Shown here piece by piece: positions 12,474 through 22,728 of a DNA stretch of 64,000 nucleotides. This DNA is from Phascolomyces articulosus (taxonomy: Eukaryota > Mucoromycota > Mucoromycetes > Mucorales > Lichtheimiaceae). Numbering within the stretch: position 1 is the stretch's first letter; each line of letters begins with the position of its first letter. The DNA is taken from contig JAIXMP010000038.1 in assembly GCA_025677815.1 (NCBI GenBank), forward strand, positions 1 through 64,000, read 5' to 3'. Under the pieces are notes generated by a model, which was not told the origin of the DNA, made no database searches, and saw only the letters and a list, made by a program, of their open reading frames with translations. The translations under genes were made by a program, and so were the position numbers.

Positions 12474-14361
12474 CTAGTTGCTAGATTTAGCTTCTTCACG
12501 GATAACAGTGGCTAGGCGACGTAATGCCTCATCCATTTGATCTGTTTCGATACAACTGTAAGATACTCGAACGCAAGGTGTCTTGTTATTGAGAGGCATA
12601 AATGCCTTTATTATTTGATGATATTTATTAATATTAGTATCTTTATTGTTGTAACTGATGGATATGGTAGTGATAAAAAAAAATATGAAATGAAAAGAAC
12701 TTACCACACCCGGAACAGCCAATACATTATTCTTGACAGCTTTTTGCAAAATCAATTCATTGGAATCGGTAATACCACCCAATAAACGAATCCAAACAAA
12801 CATGCCTGAATCAGGTACTACCCATTCGGCTAAACCTTTCAAGTTACGTTCCAAAGCCTTGGCGAAAACATCTCTTCGTTCACGGTAAAAGTTTGCTACT
12901 TCATCCACATGTCTTAAAAATCCATCATGACCCCATTTATCCAATAATCCATAGGCCATTAACTGAGGAATTCCTGCTGGTTGCAAATTTGTTGACTAGA
13001 ATAAAACGAAAACAAAAAGTTAAATATATACTATTCTCCACTTATCAAACACTCTTAGAATAAATATAACAAATATTTTATAATATTTACCATAGTATGC
13101 ATGTTAATACGTTCAATTAAAACCTTGGGTCCAGAAACCCATCCAATACGAATACCAGATGACAAAATCTTACTCATACTATCCATACGCAGCACACGGC
13201 CATCCACATCCATCGAGAAGTAAGAAGGTGTACGTGATGTATTGAATTGTAAATAATAGTATGGATCATCTTCAATAATCATAACATCATGTTTTTGGCA
13301 TACTTCATATGTTCTCTTTTTACGTTCTAATGTTGAACTGACACCAGTTGGGTTACCACCGACAGGAATGGTGTAAAGTACTTGAGGGCGAGGTTGGTCT
13401 TTTTTACCCGTGGGATTGGACTCGGGCCAATGAGTCAAAATGTGATCCAATTTTTCTGGGTCAATTCCCTTTGCATCGGTATCTACTGGAACCAAATCAA
13501 CGGGCTGTGATTTCAAAAAGGATAAAACACCCGTATATGTAGGTTCTTCAACAAGCATGGCTGTTCCTGGTTCTGCAAACATTTCAATTGCCTAAAAAAT
13601 AAAATTCGTCATGTGATGCATACGGTCACGATGTCAGTTGTAAATGGATTCCCTTATCCTGTTGAATACAGTATATATTTTCAATAACAAAGAAAAATAT
13701 ATATGAATCTTCCACATACCTTCGTAAGCAAATCCTGCGAACCAGATCCAATAGCTAAATCAAATTCTTTACATGGTGGAGCATGTTCTTTTACTTGAAG
13801 CTCACGTAACCAATCATTCAATTGAGGCAACCCGGTCTAAATAAAATATTCATTCCAATGATCGTGAGAAAGCTGAACAGAAAAAAAGTTTTTCCTTTAT
13901 TTATAGTACCAATATGGAACAAGCAAAAGAATGAAACTTACTGTAAGATCATATGACAAGCAACGTTTAAATAATTCACTATCAAAAGTCAATGTTTCTC
14001 CAGATTTCAACGTCATGGACATACTTGCATAAGGAAACGTTTCGGGATTGGGTTGACCAGCACCCAACGAAAGCTATAATGTATAAACAAGCAATGATTT
14101 TGTCAGTATGCTAAATACAATAATTGGGTATATGTAACGTATTTAAAGGGAAGGAAAAATGATTTACCATATCTTTTTGCTTCAAGTATGGCATTAGAGC
14201 ACGAACTAGAATCATTATTATTTTTTTTTTGTTATAACAGGGTACGTATTTAGTTTAACTCTGATCATTATCATTCATTTGTTCGTAAAAAAAATCATTA
14301 GCTTACTGGCTGATGGAGTACGTGCTTTACTACAAGCACTAAGGAATTTTTGATAATTCAT
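12474..14361 (-). CDS. AADAT-type PLP aminotransferase (2-aminoadipate/kynurenine/aromatic)
   Basis: Seven exons: 14307-14361, 14168-14205, 13942-14073, 13720-13836, 13091-13591, 12705-12995 and 12474-12605, all phases consistent, 421 residues. It begins MNYQKFLSACSKARTPSA, close to mammalian AADAT, and keeps the class I aminotransferase motifs: SLGAGQPNPETFP (substrate side), GGNPTG, EDDPYYYLQF, and DSMSKILSSGIRIGW with the Schiff-base lysine. This fold I enzyme transfers amino groups from 2-aminoadipate, kynurenine or aromatic amino acids to 2-oxoglutarate; fungal homologues (ARO8 group) serve lysine synthesis and aromatic amino-acid metabolism. No targeting peptide is obvious. The last intron separates PGV from AFMPL, a conserved spot. 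Substrate cannot be fixed from sequence. Confidence 0.92.
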
Positions 14362-14744
14362 GACGACAAAGAAAAACTAGTAAAATAAAAATAAAAATTT
14401 GAAAGAGAAAGAAAGAGATATAGTTTCATCTGGGGATCATTGATTAAAAAAAGAAGGAAATATTTATACGTTTGGGTTTGTGTAACTGATTGATAATCAT
14501 TCTTGAACTGCCTGAGTCATACACTAAAAGATTTTGTAATTTTCTCTCACCATCTGGGATCGGCTGTGTGAATTCATGCCGTAAATTGGTCCAGAATTTC
14601 AAAATATTTGAAGTTGACAATTATGGTGTAATGATCAACGGTTGTTTAGACATGAAGTATCAGGACATCCATCTAAATTATGATATTTAGTTAAGATTAT
14701 TAAACATAATATATAATAAACAAAAGCTTTATTTTCAGTACAAA

Positions 14745-15255
14745 TTATATATTACTACGATTCACAACAATACCAGCCTCTTGCAAGGCATCAAATGATT
14801 TTCTCAATAATACAGCATCCAGTACCGGGGCTTGTACCAAAGAGAAAGTGACTTTGGTGGTATTTCTTGTATCTCATAAAGGAATTGGTTTCCAATTATT
14901 TTCAAAAAATGGCAAAAGGCGATAAGCTGGATTATTTTCATGCTCTCTAACTCTTTAATCCATACTTCTGTCTTGGCCAGAGTAAATTCAATACCACATA
15001 GATTCCTTGTGTTCATTATATCTAACCATGAAATAGTATTTAGATTCACGATATGAAAAACATTCTCCTCTTTTTTTCTCGCAACATTTTGAATAGTTTA
15101 AGAAGTCGCTTTCGAATACCTGATGTGTGCATAATCAACGGGGATCCAATCCACGTTGACAGTAAAATCAGGCATCCATTCTTGTTTTGTTGTTGCATGA
15201 ATATATGGAAAACAGAAGAGAAAGGATAAAGTACGGGCATACCAAACTTTTAAAT
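14745..15255 (-). pseudogene. Decayed C-terminus of an NRPS-like (adenylate-forming) reductase
   Basis: Three frames must be read together. Recognisable pieces in order are FTVNVDWIPVDYA, NVFHIVNLNTISWLDIM, GIEFTLAKTEVWIKELE, ENNPAYRLLPFFENNW and VTFSLVQAPVLDAVLLRKSF, ending at a stop near 14745. This order matches the C-terminal part of the thioester-reductase (short-chain dehydrogenase) domain of NRPS-like/adenylate-forming reductases. At least one in-frame stop and two frame changes interrupt it, and no adenylation or carrier domain lies upstream. The family identification rests on motif order recalled, not on a search. Confidence 0.6.
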
Positions 15256-15514
15256 AGGTCAATTTTTTTTCCAGGAACCTGCTCTATTGAACACATCATA
15301 TTCGATTATGATAATGCTTGCCGAAGGAAGACACGGAAAATTGTGGTAGCTGGCCTGTAGTAGTTATATATCCAATAAAAAAGTCTTTTGCTATTTTGAA
15401 AAAAAAAAAAGATGAGATTAGAAAAAGTACAAAATGAGTATAATAAAAAATAGTGTAGGAAAAAAAAGGAATGAAGGAGTACATTAAAACATTAAATAAA
15501 AGGAAGGGAAAAAA

Positions 15515-15650
15515 TCAAAAGACGATTTGGCGTTTCTTCATTCCAAAGGTAGCTGTGTGTAACAATGGTTGGATAAGGGTCCCCAAGGGGAGAGTATTGA
15601 GATCCCATTATTACACAAGGTCGGGCAGGGGTCTCCACCTCTAGTACCTT
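15515..15650 (-). pseudogene. Short relic reading frame of unknown origin
   Basis: An open frame without its own start reads VLEVETPARPCVIMGSQYSP onward with ordinary amino-acid composition, unlike the AT-rich spacer around it. It directly follows the next broken gene on the same strand and may be its continuation or a separate small gene of the relic cluster. Confidence 0.3.
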
Positions 15651-15698
15651 TCGGAATTAAAGTTTAATTTTTTCTTCACTATGAAATTACATTATTAC

Positions 15699-16264
15699 CT
15701 AGAATCCATATATGCTATAGATGCTCATGGGTAAAGCCACTCGTGGATCCTCAGATGGATAACATTTAGGAATCTTTGCGGCGGGTGGATCAGCTCCAGT
15801 CATATCATAGCCATTGGCTGTAGTACTGATACTTGACACTACAAGGAAGTTCATCAGATTTGTTTCTCTGTATGAAAACTGTAAGTTGTACAATCCACCA
15901 ATATATTCTCGGTCATAACGGTCCAAAGTTGATGGAAATCAAGAAGCCATTCGCAACATAGAGTCACTGTCGCCTCTTCTTTCAGTTTATTATACATCTC
16001 AGCACCTATCCCAAGTTTGGGAGTATTGAGAACCATAGGGATCATTTCCGCCTTGTCTTTGGAAAGTAAAGGGATATCAATACACCTCTTCTCGAACGAT
16101 GCTTAGATCTGTTTCATCAAAATATCTTGTTTGTCACATACGATACAATATATTTTCTTGACTTTGGATGGCTCAACCATATCACGAAGTAAAAATGTAT
16201 CTAGAGCTCTGTTGATCCCGTTAACAAGATAGTATGTTCTTTGGTTGAAAAGTTTTTGATCCAT
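15699..16264 (-). pseudogene. Broken gene of relic cluster (about 190 residues), unknown family
   Basis: Starting at an ATG at 16262-16264 (MDQKLFNQRTYYLVNGINRA), the frame hits a TAA after MKQI, then continues in the same frame with protein-like sequence (KDKAEMIPMVLNTPKLGIGA) and shifts frame near 15930 into YDREYIGGLYNLQFSYRETN, ending MSIYSIYGF at 15699. One nonsense codon plus one frameshift in an otherwise coherent, intron-free frame indicates a decayed gene. A TATA-like box sits about 80 bases upstream of the ATG. I recognise no family. Confidence 0.5.
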
Positions 16265-16340
16265 GATTTTAGGAAAATTGGGTATGTACTGCTGTGACAA
16301 ATATAATAAACAAAATATGCAGCTGTTGAGTAAATGAAAG

Positions 16341-16356
16341 CCCCCTTTTTTATATG
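16341..16356 (-). promoter_or_regulatory. TATA-like box upstream of relic gene
   Basis: Minus-strand ATATAAAAAAGGGGG, about 80 bases before the ATG at 16264. A near copy (TATATAAAAAGAGGG) precedes the relic frame at 18.8 kb. Confidence 0.35.
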
Positions 16357-16892
16357 TGTTTAGCATATGTATTATAATAATCTTGATTTTTTATTTTTCT
16401 GTGGATAATCTGTGTGTATACTTTTTATCTTTTCTCTCTCTTCTTTTCTCTGGTTTTTTTTTTTTTTTTTTGATAATGATGAAAATGTTCTGTTTTTTTA
16501 TTTTTTAAAAAAAATACTTAACACGGCAACATTTTTAATTTACACCAAATAACAATCTACTTAACGACTCATCCATCTCGCTAAACGTCTTTTTTATATA
16601 TACTTTTTTTGCAGTCATAACTTTATGATCCATTTACGCTATTTATTTTTATTTCGGAATTACTTTATTAAGGACATGTTCGAAACAGATCATTTTTTAT
16701 TTTGGAAAAGTATATATATTATTTTTTTATATTAAATACTTTGCTTATTTTTCCTCAATAATAATATTCCTATTTGATTATATTCCACCATTTATATTTT
16801 TCGTCTCAACAAAAGATCATTCTGAATTTATTTTTTATTCATAGAATCATAGCCTCTGAAATATAATGTTACCATTACATTACTACTCTAGA

Positions 16893-17090
16893 TTACTTGT
16901 CCGGTTCTTCGGTTCCCATATAAAGGACTGGGTTCCGATCGATTCGATTCTTATAAGAAACCGTCCCGACTTTCACAGTTCGTTTCCAATTCTTCTGTTC
17001 TTTTGAGGAACCCTATCCTATAGAACTCTCTGCATTACTATCCATAGGTCCCTCATCCCTAAGAATCCGATTACGCTCATGTTGCCGCAT
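16893..17090 (-). pseudogene. Small basic protein frame of relic cluster, one in-frame stop
   Basis: The ATG follows the upstream gene's TAA with no gap (TAAATG). The frame reads MRQHERNRILRDEGPMDSNA, meets a TAG, and continues in frame as SKEQKNWKRTVKVGTVSYKN to a TAA at 16893. The spacing of stop and start is unusual for fungal nuclear genes and typical of compact viral or plasmid genomes. Family unknown. Confidence 0.4.
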
Positions 17091-17903
17091 TTATTCAAGC
17101 TTATAGCTGTTAACCTGAGTAAAGAATCGGTTTCGAGGTAGCACACCTTGTGTTGGGATAAGTCCAGGTGCTTGTAAAATTTGTTGTTCATCTTGCAACC
17201 CAATTCCGTCTTCCAGAAAATGTAACTCTACACGTGTCCGTCGTGCTCCAAGTGTATTAACAACTGATAGGTTTATGCAGATCGTGATTTCTACTTGTAA
17301 CCCATCAGGATCAATCCATCTTAGTGCTACTGCGCCATTTTCTCGTACTGTTACATCCCTTCCTGCCATAATCGTTTGATATTGATAAAGTCCAATAAAG
17401 TATCGTTACCAACCCGTCGTCGTTGTTGCTGTCGGGACACATATTTCTCTTGTTTTTCTCCTTGAAGACTCCATCCAGTTTGACCAAGGGCTGTTCGCCT
17501 TCCCCATGACCTGAGTGCTTCCTCTCGCAAATTGTCATTGTACATCCATTGGTCGTCTGCAGCGTTTGATGGAGCAAATTGGCGTAGAACACGGTAAAGC
17601 GGGTGTTTTTCAGGTACATTTAATGCTCCCAGATTCATGGCGCTACCAAGGTAGCATGTGTTTATTGGTAAATTCATTCTCCATTGTCGCATCTTTCTGA
17701 TCCTCTCGCCCAATATGGATGTGCAAGCATCGGTCATTTGTTTTCCATAAAATACTGAGCTGGTGAACTCGTTCTTTGCTTCCAGGCGCCCCTCTGGATC
17801 TTCCATGTTGTTCCATGGTGTCTGACGCTAACCTTTGGCGCATGGCAGTGGGCAGTGTAATGCGGCTTGTTCTCCGGTATTGTAATTCACTATGATACGC
17901 CAT
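17091..17903 (-). pseudogene. Relic cluster gene of about 260 residues, frame interrupted
   Basis: Coherent protein-like sequence runs from MAYHSELQYRRTSRITLPTA (ATG at 17903) to FFTQVNSYKLE at 17091. A frame change near 17810 links it to MEDPEGRLEAKNEFTSSVFY; a second change at 17363-17409 is either a 47-nt intron (GTAACG ... CAG) or a frameshift, leading into RDVTVRENGAVALRWIDPDG and a probable beta-rich end (LQVEITICINLSVV, TRVELHFLEDG). If the intron is real and translation begins at 17806, an intact 223-residue protein is possible. I recognise no family. Confidence 0.45.
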
Positions 17904-18266
17904 GCTAAGCTCTTATTTTGCTTGATTTAGTTGTTGATGTGGCATATCTACGTATCCACATTTCTTCTCATATATATTATCACCGATACGACTACATCGT
18001 GTTATTACAAATAAATAAATAATAATATTCATTCAATGACTAATGGTCAACAAATATATATACAACAAATGTAATAATAACAAACTATTATGATCAACGA
18101 TTAAGTGGCATGGATAAGAGAACATATAAAAACTGTACTTGTAAAACTAGAATATAATAATCTTTATCTTTATTATCATCTTTGGTATTATCTCTAATTT
18201 ATAATAAATCTTATATTGATTCCCACAAGACTTCTTTGTCTCTTTTCATTTCTTGATATCCAATTC

Positions 18267-18810
18267 TTATCCATACCACAGTTGATATAGTTCAGCAAGA
18301 TGTTGGTCAAGTTGTTGGGACGTAGGGTGGCAACGATCCATTCTATGTCGACAAATGTCATCACGATCTTGTATATTTGGCGTAATAATACTCAAAGCAT
18401 TTTCAGCGATGAAGATTCCAATCATCAAAGCTAAATCCATCAAACGTCGCAGTTGGACAAGTTCCCTTCCATACTTGTCTCTTCCGGGATGGAAATGTGG
18501 AATAATAATAATGGAGGTACCTGGTGGAGGTACTTGTTGTTGGTCGTCGTGAAGCCATTCTTCTGTACCAAAGGTTTGTAATGTTGGAATGCCCACGGTA
18601 CCCAAGAATTGTGCGTTTAAAATTCCGTTTTGCGAGTAGAAATTGCCCAGGGAAGCTTTTGTAATAGCGCAAGTCCAATATTGTATACTTACAATCGGGT
18701 TCTGTTGGACAATGTGAGGAAGTGCAAAGTACGAATAACAAGAGATAGAAGGAAAGATAATAGCCGTAATATATGATGATAAAACGATATGGGATCTTGG
18801 TCTACAAGAT
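18267..18810 (-). pseudogene. Relic cluster frame with hydrophobic N-terminus, no start codon
   Basis: An open frame of about 180 codons from RPRSHIVLSSYITAIIFPSI to LDQHLAELYQLWYG (stop at 18267). It looks like real protein, but contains no methionine before about residue 120, so the start is lost or a 5' exon is missing. A TATA-like box lies at its 5' edge. Other frames in the same interval are shadows. Family unknown. Confidence 0.4.
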
Positions 18811-18825
18811 CCCTCTTTTTATATA
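18811..18825 (-). promoter_or_regulatory. TATA-like box of relic cluster
   Basis: Minus-strand TATATAAAAAGAGGG immediately before the relic frame; resembles the box at 16341-16356 in both the A-run and the following G-run. Confidence 0.3.
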
Positions 18826-19003
18826 CATTGAAATATAAGGGGCTAATCTAACTTCGATACTAAATACAAATGATCTATACTAATAACTAGAATATCCAAT
18901 ATTTCTTATATTTCTATTTACACCATACAGTTCAGTTATCCGTTCATCCACGACATCGTATATTTATCGTATCCGCAGACATGTTGATCCTTGACCGCAT
19001 GGG

Positions 19004-19792
19004 TTACATCGTCGTAATGGTATGCACCATTACAGCTTTGGTAAAAGTACGAGAGAACGTGACAGCAAATAGTGGATGTGTTGCATAAAAATAATGGCGC
19101 AATTGGGGGGCTGCTCCATTAAAAGTACCTTGTTTGCCAATTCACGGATAAAGATTCACAAAGGGAAACGCTGTTCTATCTAAACCTCGAGGATTCCACT
19201 CTGTATTACCTTGTTCATACATCTGCAAACGTGAGAGAAAATCACACACGATATGATCTGCCCTTGATGCTCCGGAAAGAAATGATTGGGAAAGAGGTGT
19301 ACCACGGAAAAAAGAGACAGGAATGTCATTACCAATGAGAGCAAGAATGGTGTGGCCAAGAACAGTTTTAGGTCGAGCTTGTTCGAGTATTACTTCAAGT
19401 ACTTCATTAGTGAGAGAATATTCGATGGTTTTGGTTAATTGGAGATTTTGAGCGACGTAGTTCTGAATAGAATGAATCCAGTTGTCCAACCCGAGCCTAA
19501 TATTGGTTGATAACGGCATTGATCGTTCATTAAAATTAGTAAAAAAAGTTGTGTTGAAACTAATGAAAAAGGTCTGATCATGTTCGTCTAGCCTATAAGC
19601 TGCTAAAAACTCACCATGCTGTCGATTGAGAAGGAGCCATTCCTGAAAAATGGCAATTAAAAGTCGCCCTTGCAAATCACGATCAAACTGGTTGGTTCTT
19701 GGGGGAAGACCTGCATAACGGAATTCAAATACCTTACAAGTAGTCAGTCGTTCACTTGAGATAACCTTGAAGAATTGATTGGGTCTTATCAT
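19004..19792 (-). pseudogene. Relic cluster gene of about 260 codons with one in-frame TGA
   Basis: From MIRPNQFFKVISSERLTTCK the frame is open for 216 codons to FPFVNLYP, hits TGA at 19142, and continues in the same frame for about 45 more codons (FNGAAPQLRHYFYATHPLF ... MVHTITTM) to a TAA at 19004. One point mutation would explain the break. The ATG overlaps the previous frame's stop (ATGA). It has no introns and no recognised domain. Confidence 0.5.
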
Positions 19793-20140
19793 AGCGCTTT
19801 TTTTTGTTGCTGTTGGGTATTCACTTCAACACGATAGCTATTGGCAATCACAGAAATGAGAAAAGTCCTTCTTTCATTGAATATAGTGTGCGATGCTCAA
19901 ACAAAAAGTTACTCGAATGGATTGAAATCGAGTCGCGATTCTTTTGTGTAGTTGAACTGCTGGAAAAGAATCCAGACTACAGCCAAAAAGAGATACGTTG
20001 GCATCAGTGTCAGCCTGTAAACGATGGGGTACCTGAGCCGTAATGTGAATAATAAATACGCCATTGTTCAATGAGGCAAGACTGTTACTGTCTGCGGTGG
20101 CGTTGGCTACTGCAGGCTTTGTTAAACTGTAAAGAAATGC
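19789..20140 (-). pseudogene. 5'-most frame of relic cluster, frameshifted
   Basis: Open frame without a start, reading KPAVANATADSNSLASLNNG to RVTFCLSIAHYIQ, then after a frame change ERRTFLISVIANSYRVEVNT to a TGA at 19789-19791 that overlaps the next ATG by four bases. Its 5' end abuts the MSH3 relic near 20148, which may be the border of an insertion. Confidence 0.35.
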
Positions 20141-20147
20141 ATATTAC

Positions 20148-20912
20148 ATCTGCTCTATTACTTTTTCAGTAGTTTTACTCAAATTAAATGGTAGTAATAA
20201 TCCAAACAGTACCATATTATGTAGTATACGCATCTCAAGTTTGGACCGCATGTTATTATCCATCCACAAACAAATCATAAGTGACATCTCCAGTAACATG
20301 TTGAGTACCCAGAACTACAATCCGAACACGTTAATATGATCCTCTACCTCCTAGTTTTATTTCAACAATATATAACAAATAATTGAATGAGAAAGAGAAT
20401 GATCTACTTGTTGTATTCTCATCCAAATCCAATAATTCCGGAGCTGTTGCCATTTCATTCATACACGTTTCATTGGTATAACAACAGTTCAATCCCTGAA
20501 GAAGCTGTCCTCATTTATTGGATCCAGATGATGTTGCTTTCTGTTTGTCGAACCACCTCTACTTTATATCCAGCGTGAACGAATCATCATACATGAACAG
20601 CCAAACGACACGTAAAGATTACGATCAACAAAATGACCAATATAAAATAGGTGGGAAGTAGTTTTAGCATCATCTCCAAATTTATATCCAACTTCAATAG
20701 CCAATAAAACACCCAGGGTTATATTCTTTTGATTCAAGTACTTGAAGTCCTTGTTTCATTTGTTCAAAACGTGCTACAAATTCAGTATGACATTTTTCTT
20801 CGACAGGATCGTGTTCATGATTGGATTCCACAGTATGGAGATCTTGAGTACTATTAAATCCGTATTGTTTTTTCCAGTTGAGCGGGTGATCCTGGTTCCT
20901 TGTTGATTGTAG
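20148..20912 (-). pseudogene. MSH3: Decayed N-terminal half of MSH3 (MutS homologue)
   Basis: Pieces in several frames follow MSH3 order: ARFEQMKQGLQVLESKEYNP, then VLLAIEVGYKFGDDAKTTSH, the VH..R block, AGYKVEVVRQTES (the hallmark GYKV.VV.QTE motif of the mismatch-recognition domain), RSFSFSFNYLLYIVE, RVRIVVLGTQHVTGDVTYDL and SKLEMRILHNMVLFGLLLPF. At least three in-frame stops and several frame changes separate them. MSH3 pairs with MSH2 to recognise insertion/deletion loops. The ATPase half is absent, so this is a dead fragment; a functional copy would have to be elsewhere. Confidence 0.75.
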
Positions 20913-21129
20913 AAGAGATGTTTGGTACTACAGGTGCAGGAAAAGGTACACGCCATTGTCGTTATGCTACTGTTATAGTTGGTAGTGGATTCATCAATAT
21001 TATGAATCAATCATGTATTCGTGATACAGATGCTGCTGTTGGTACTCGGGGTGGCGATGAAAAAAAAAGAGAATTTGAACTTGTAGTGATTCTATAATAA
21101 CCGGTGACCCATACAGTTATTTTTTAGTA

Positions 21130-21131
<2 letters not shown>

Positions 21132-21189
<58 letters not shown>
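21132..21189. repeat. Compound CT/TA microsatellite
   Basis: CT run (about 21133-21168) passing directly into a TA run, between the relic region and the transposon. Confidence 0.9.
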
Positions 21190-22340
21190 AAGTTATCGTC
21201 CTCTTTTGGCTAATTAATTTGTTGAAAAAAGGAGCTTGTCAACTGTCGTTTTTTACTTATTAGGCAGATAAAAAAAAATAAGGGACCTGCAGAAGAAAAA
21301 AGAACAAGTTTTTTGCTATGGAATATACAGACAAAAAAATAATAGAGAGCCTAATGCCCATGGCATTAAGCTGTGTAACAATTGGCATAACACACCAAAG
21401 TGCCTCCACTTTAAACTCAGCATTATTATATGAAACAACTCCTTAACCTTCCTAATTCAGAAGTTTGCATAAGAATATTAATAAAAAATTATGCTGATTG
21501 TATTCAGCTCTTATTTACCTTTCGAATAACACTAGAATCAAGCCTTTTCGTTCAGAACTTTTTGCACAGTGAAAAATAAACAAAAAACACATACATTTCC
21601 AACTATAGAAATTTCAAAACAAATCCACAACTTACAAAAAAATTCGAAAATGACTAGGATAAATAGTTTGCGAACATCTGTTGCTAAAAGTGACAAGAAT
21701 TCCGGTTCCTCTGTCATATTATAAAAATCAAACTTCATATGCCAATCACTATACACAGGGGGTGGTCTTGGGGTGGTGTTGGATTGGTCTTGAGTTGGTC
21801 TTGAGTTGGTGTGATGGTGTGGTGTGGGGTATGGGAAATGTGTATTCCGGCTGTGACCGAGGTGATATGACATATGCCTTCTTTTTATATATGTATTCTT
21901 TGACATGTATATAGTTCATTTATTTATTATAATAATGAAATTTATTTTCTTGTATAAAAAAAAGTCAATCGTTGTTTCTTTATTGTTGGTGTTTTTTTTA
22001 TGAGTGAGAAGTGTTAAACGTTTCAACTAGATTGTCTATTTTATAGTTTATGGATCTAACTATATACTCCAGCAGCATGCTTGACGTTAATTGTTGGTAC
22101 TTTATTATTGCTAATACAAGAATGCATACGTTTGAAGTTACAAGTAGATTATCTACTTTTTATTTTATGGATTAAACTATACAATCGAATATGTTCATTG
22201 ATTTAAAAAAAAAGTCAATCGTTGGTTTTCTGTTACGCGTTGTTTATACAAGCAGAGTTATTATTTAGAAAGAGGAAGAACTTATGGCTAACACGATGCA
22301 ATTAAGATTCGGCTATATATATATATGCAACAAAACAGGA
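21190..22340. other. AT-rich spacer with weak internal duplication
   Basis: No supported gene. The phrase AAAGTCAATCGTTG occurs near 21960 and 22215, each with a neighbouring A-AGATT-TCTA...TTATGGAT segment, suggesting an old tandem duplication of about 250 bases. GGTCTTGAGTTGGT is repeated near 21786-21810. Confidence 0.4.
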
Positions 22341-22348
22341 TCCTTTTT
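22341..22348. repeat. Left 8-bp target-site duplication of the MULE
   Basis: TCCTTTTT, identical to the eight bases following the right end of the element. Confidence 0.85.
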
Positions 22349-22425
22349 GGCTACGTCTATTTGCACACCCCCTCTCACACACCCCCTCTCAAAAAAAAAA
22401 TTACACACCCCCTTTGAAGGTCCGA
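22349..22425 (+). repeat. Left terminal inverted repeat
   Basis: 77 bp, matching the reverse complement of 25993-26069 except for one C/T difference. It holds three copies of CACACCCCCTYT, the last after an A10 run, which could be transposase-binding repeats. Confidence 0.95.
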
Positions 22426-22728
22426 GTAAGGTCTAATATTTAGATATAATAAATTCATATTATGCAACTCGAATAATATAACAATTAACCCAGTTTTTTC
22501 AAATGAATGACAATAATAATATCATATTTGCTATTTAATCATAATAGCTGTACTCAAGTTTATAATATAAAGAAATATATATGAAATAATGAAAGTAGCG
22601 ACTGTGTATTATAGAAACAGTAGCACAAATAATACATAAAGGAAATGGAAAAATGAATATCAATTACAAATTAGTCTTTTTTTATTAATACTTAAAAGCA
22701 ACTTTTTACAATTTCATTACTGATCACA

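Noticed and set aside
20900..21097. Plus-strand frame with GTTGAGKGTRH, like a P-loop
   Set aside because: No further nucleotide-binding motifs follow, and it lies opposite and next to the MSH3 relic.
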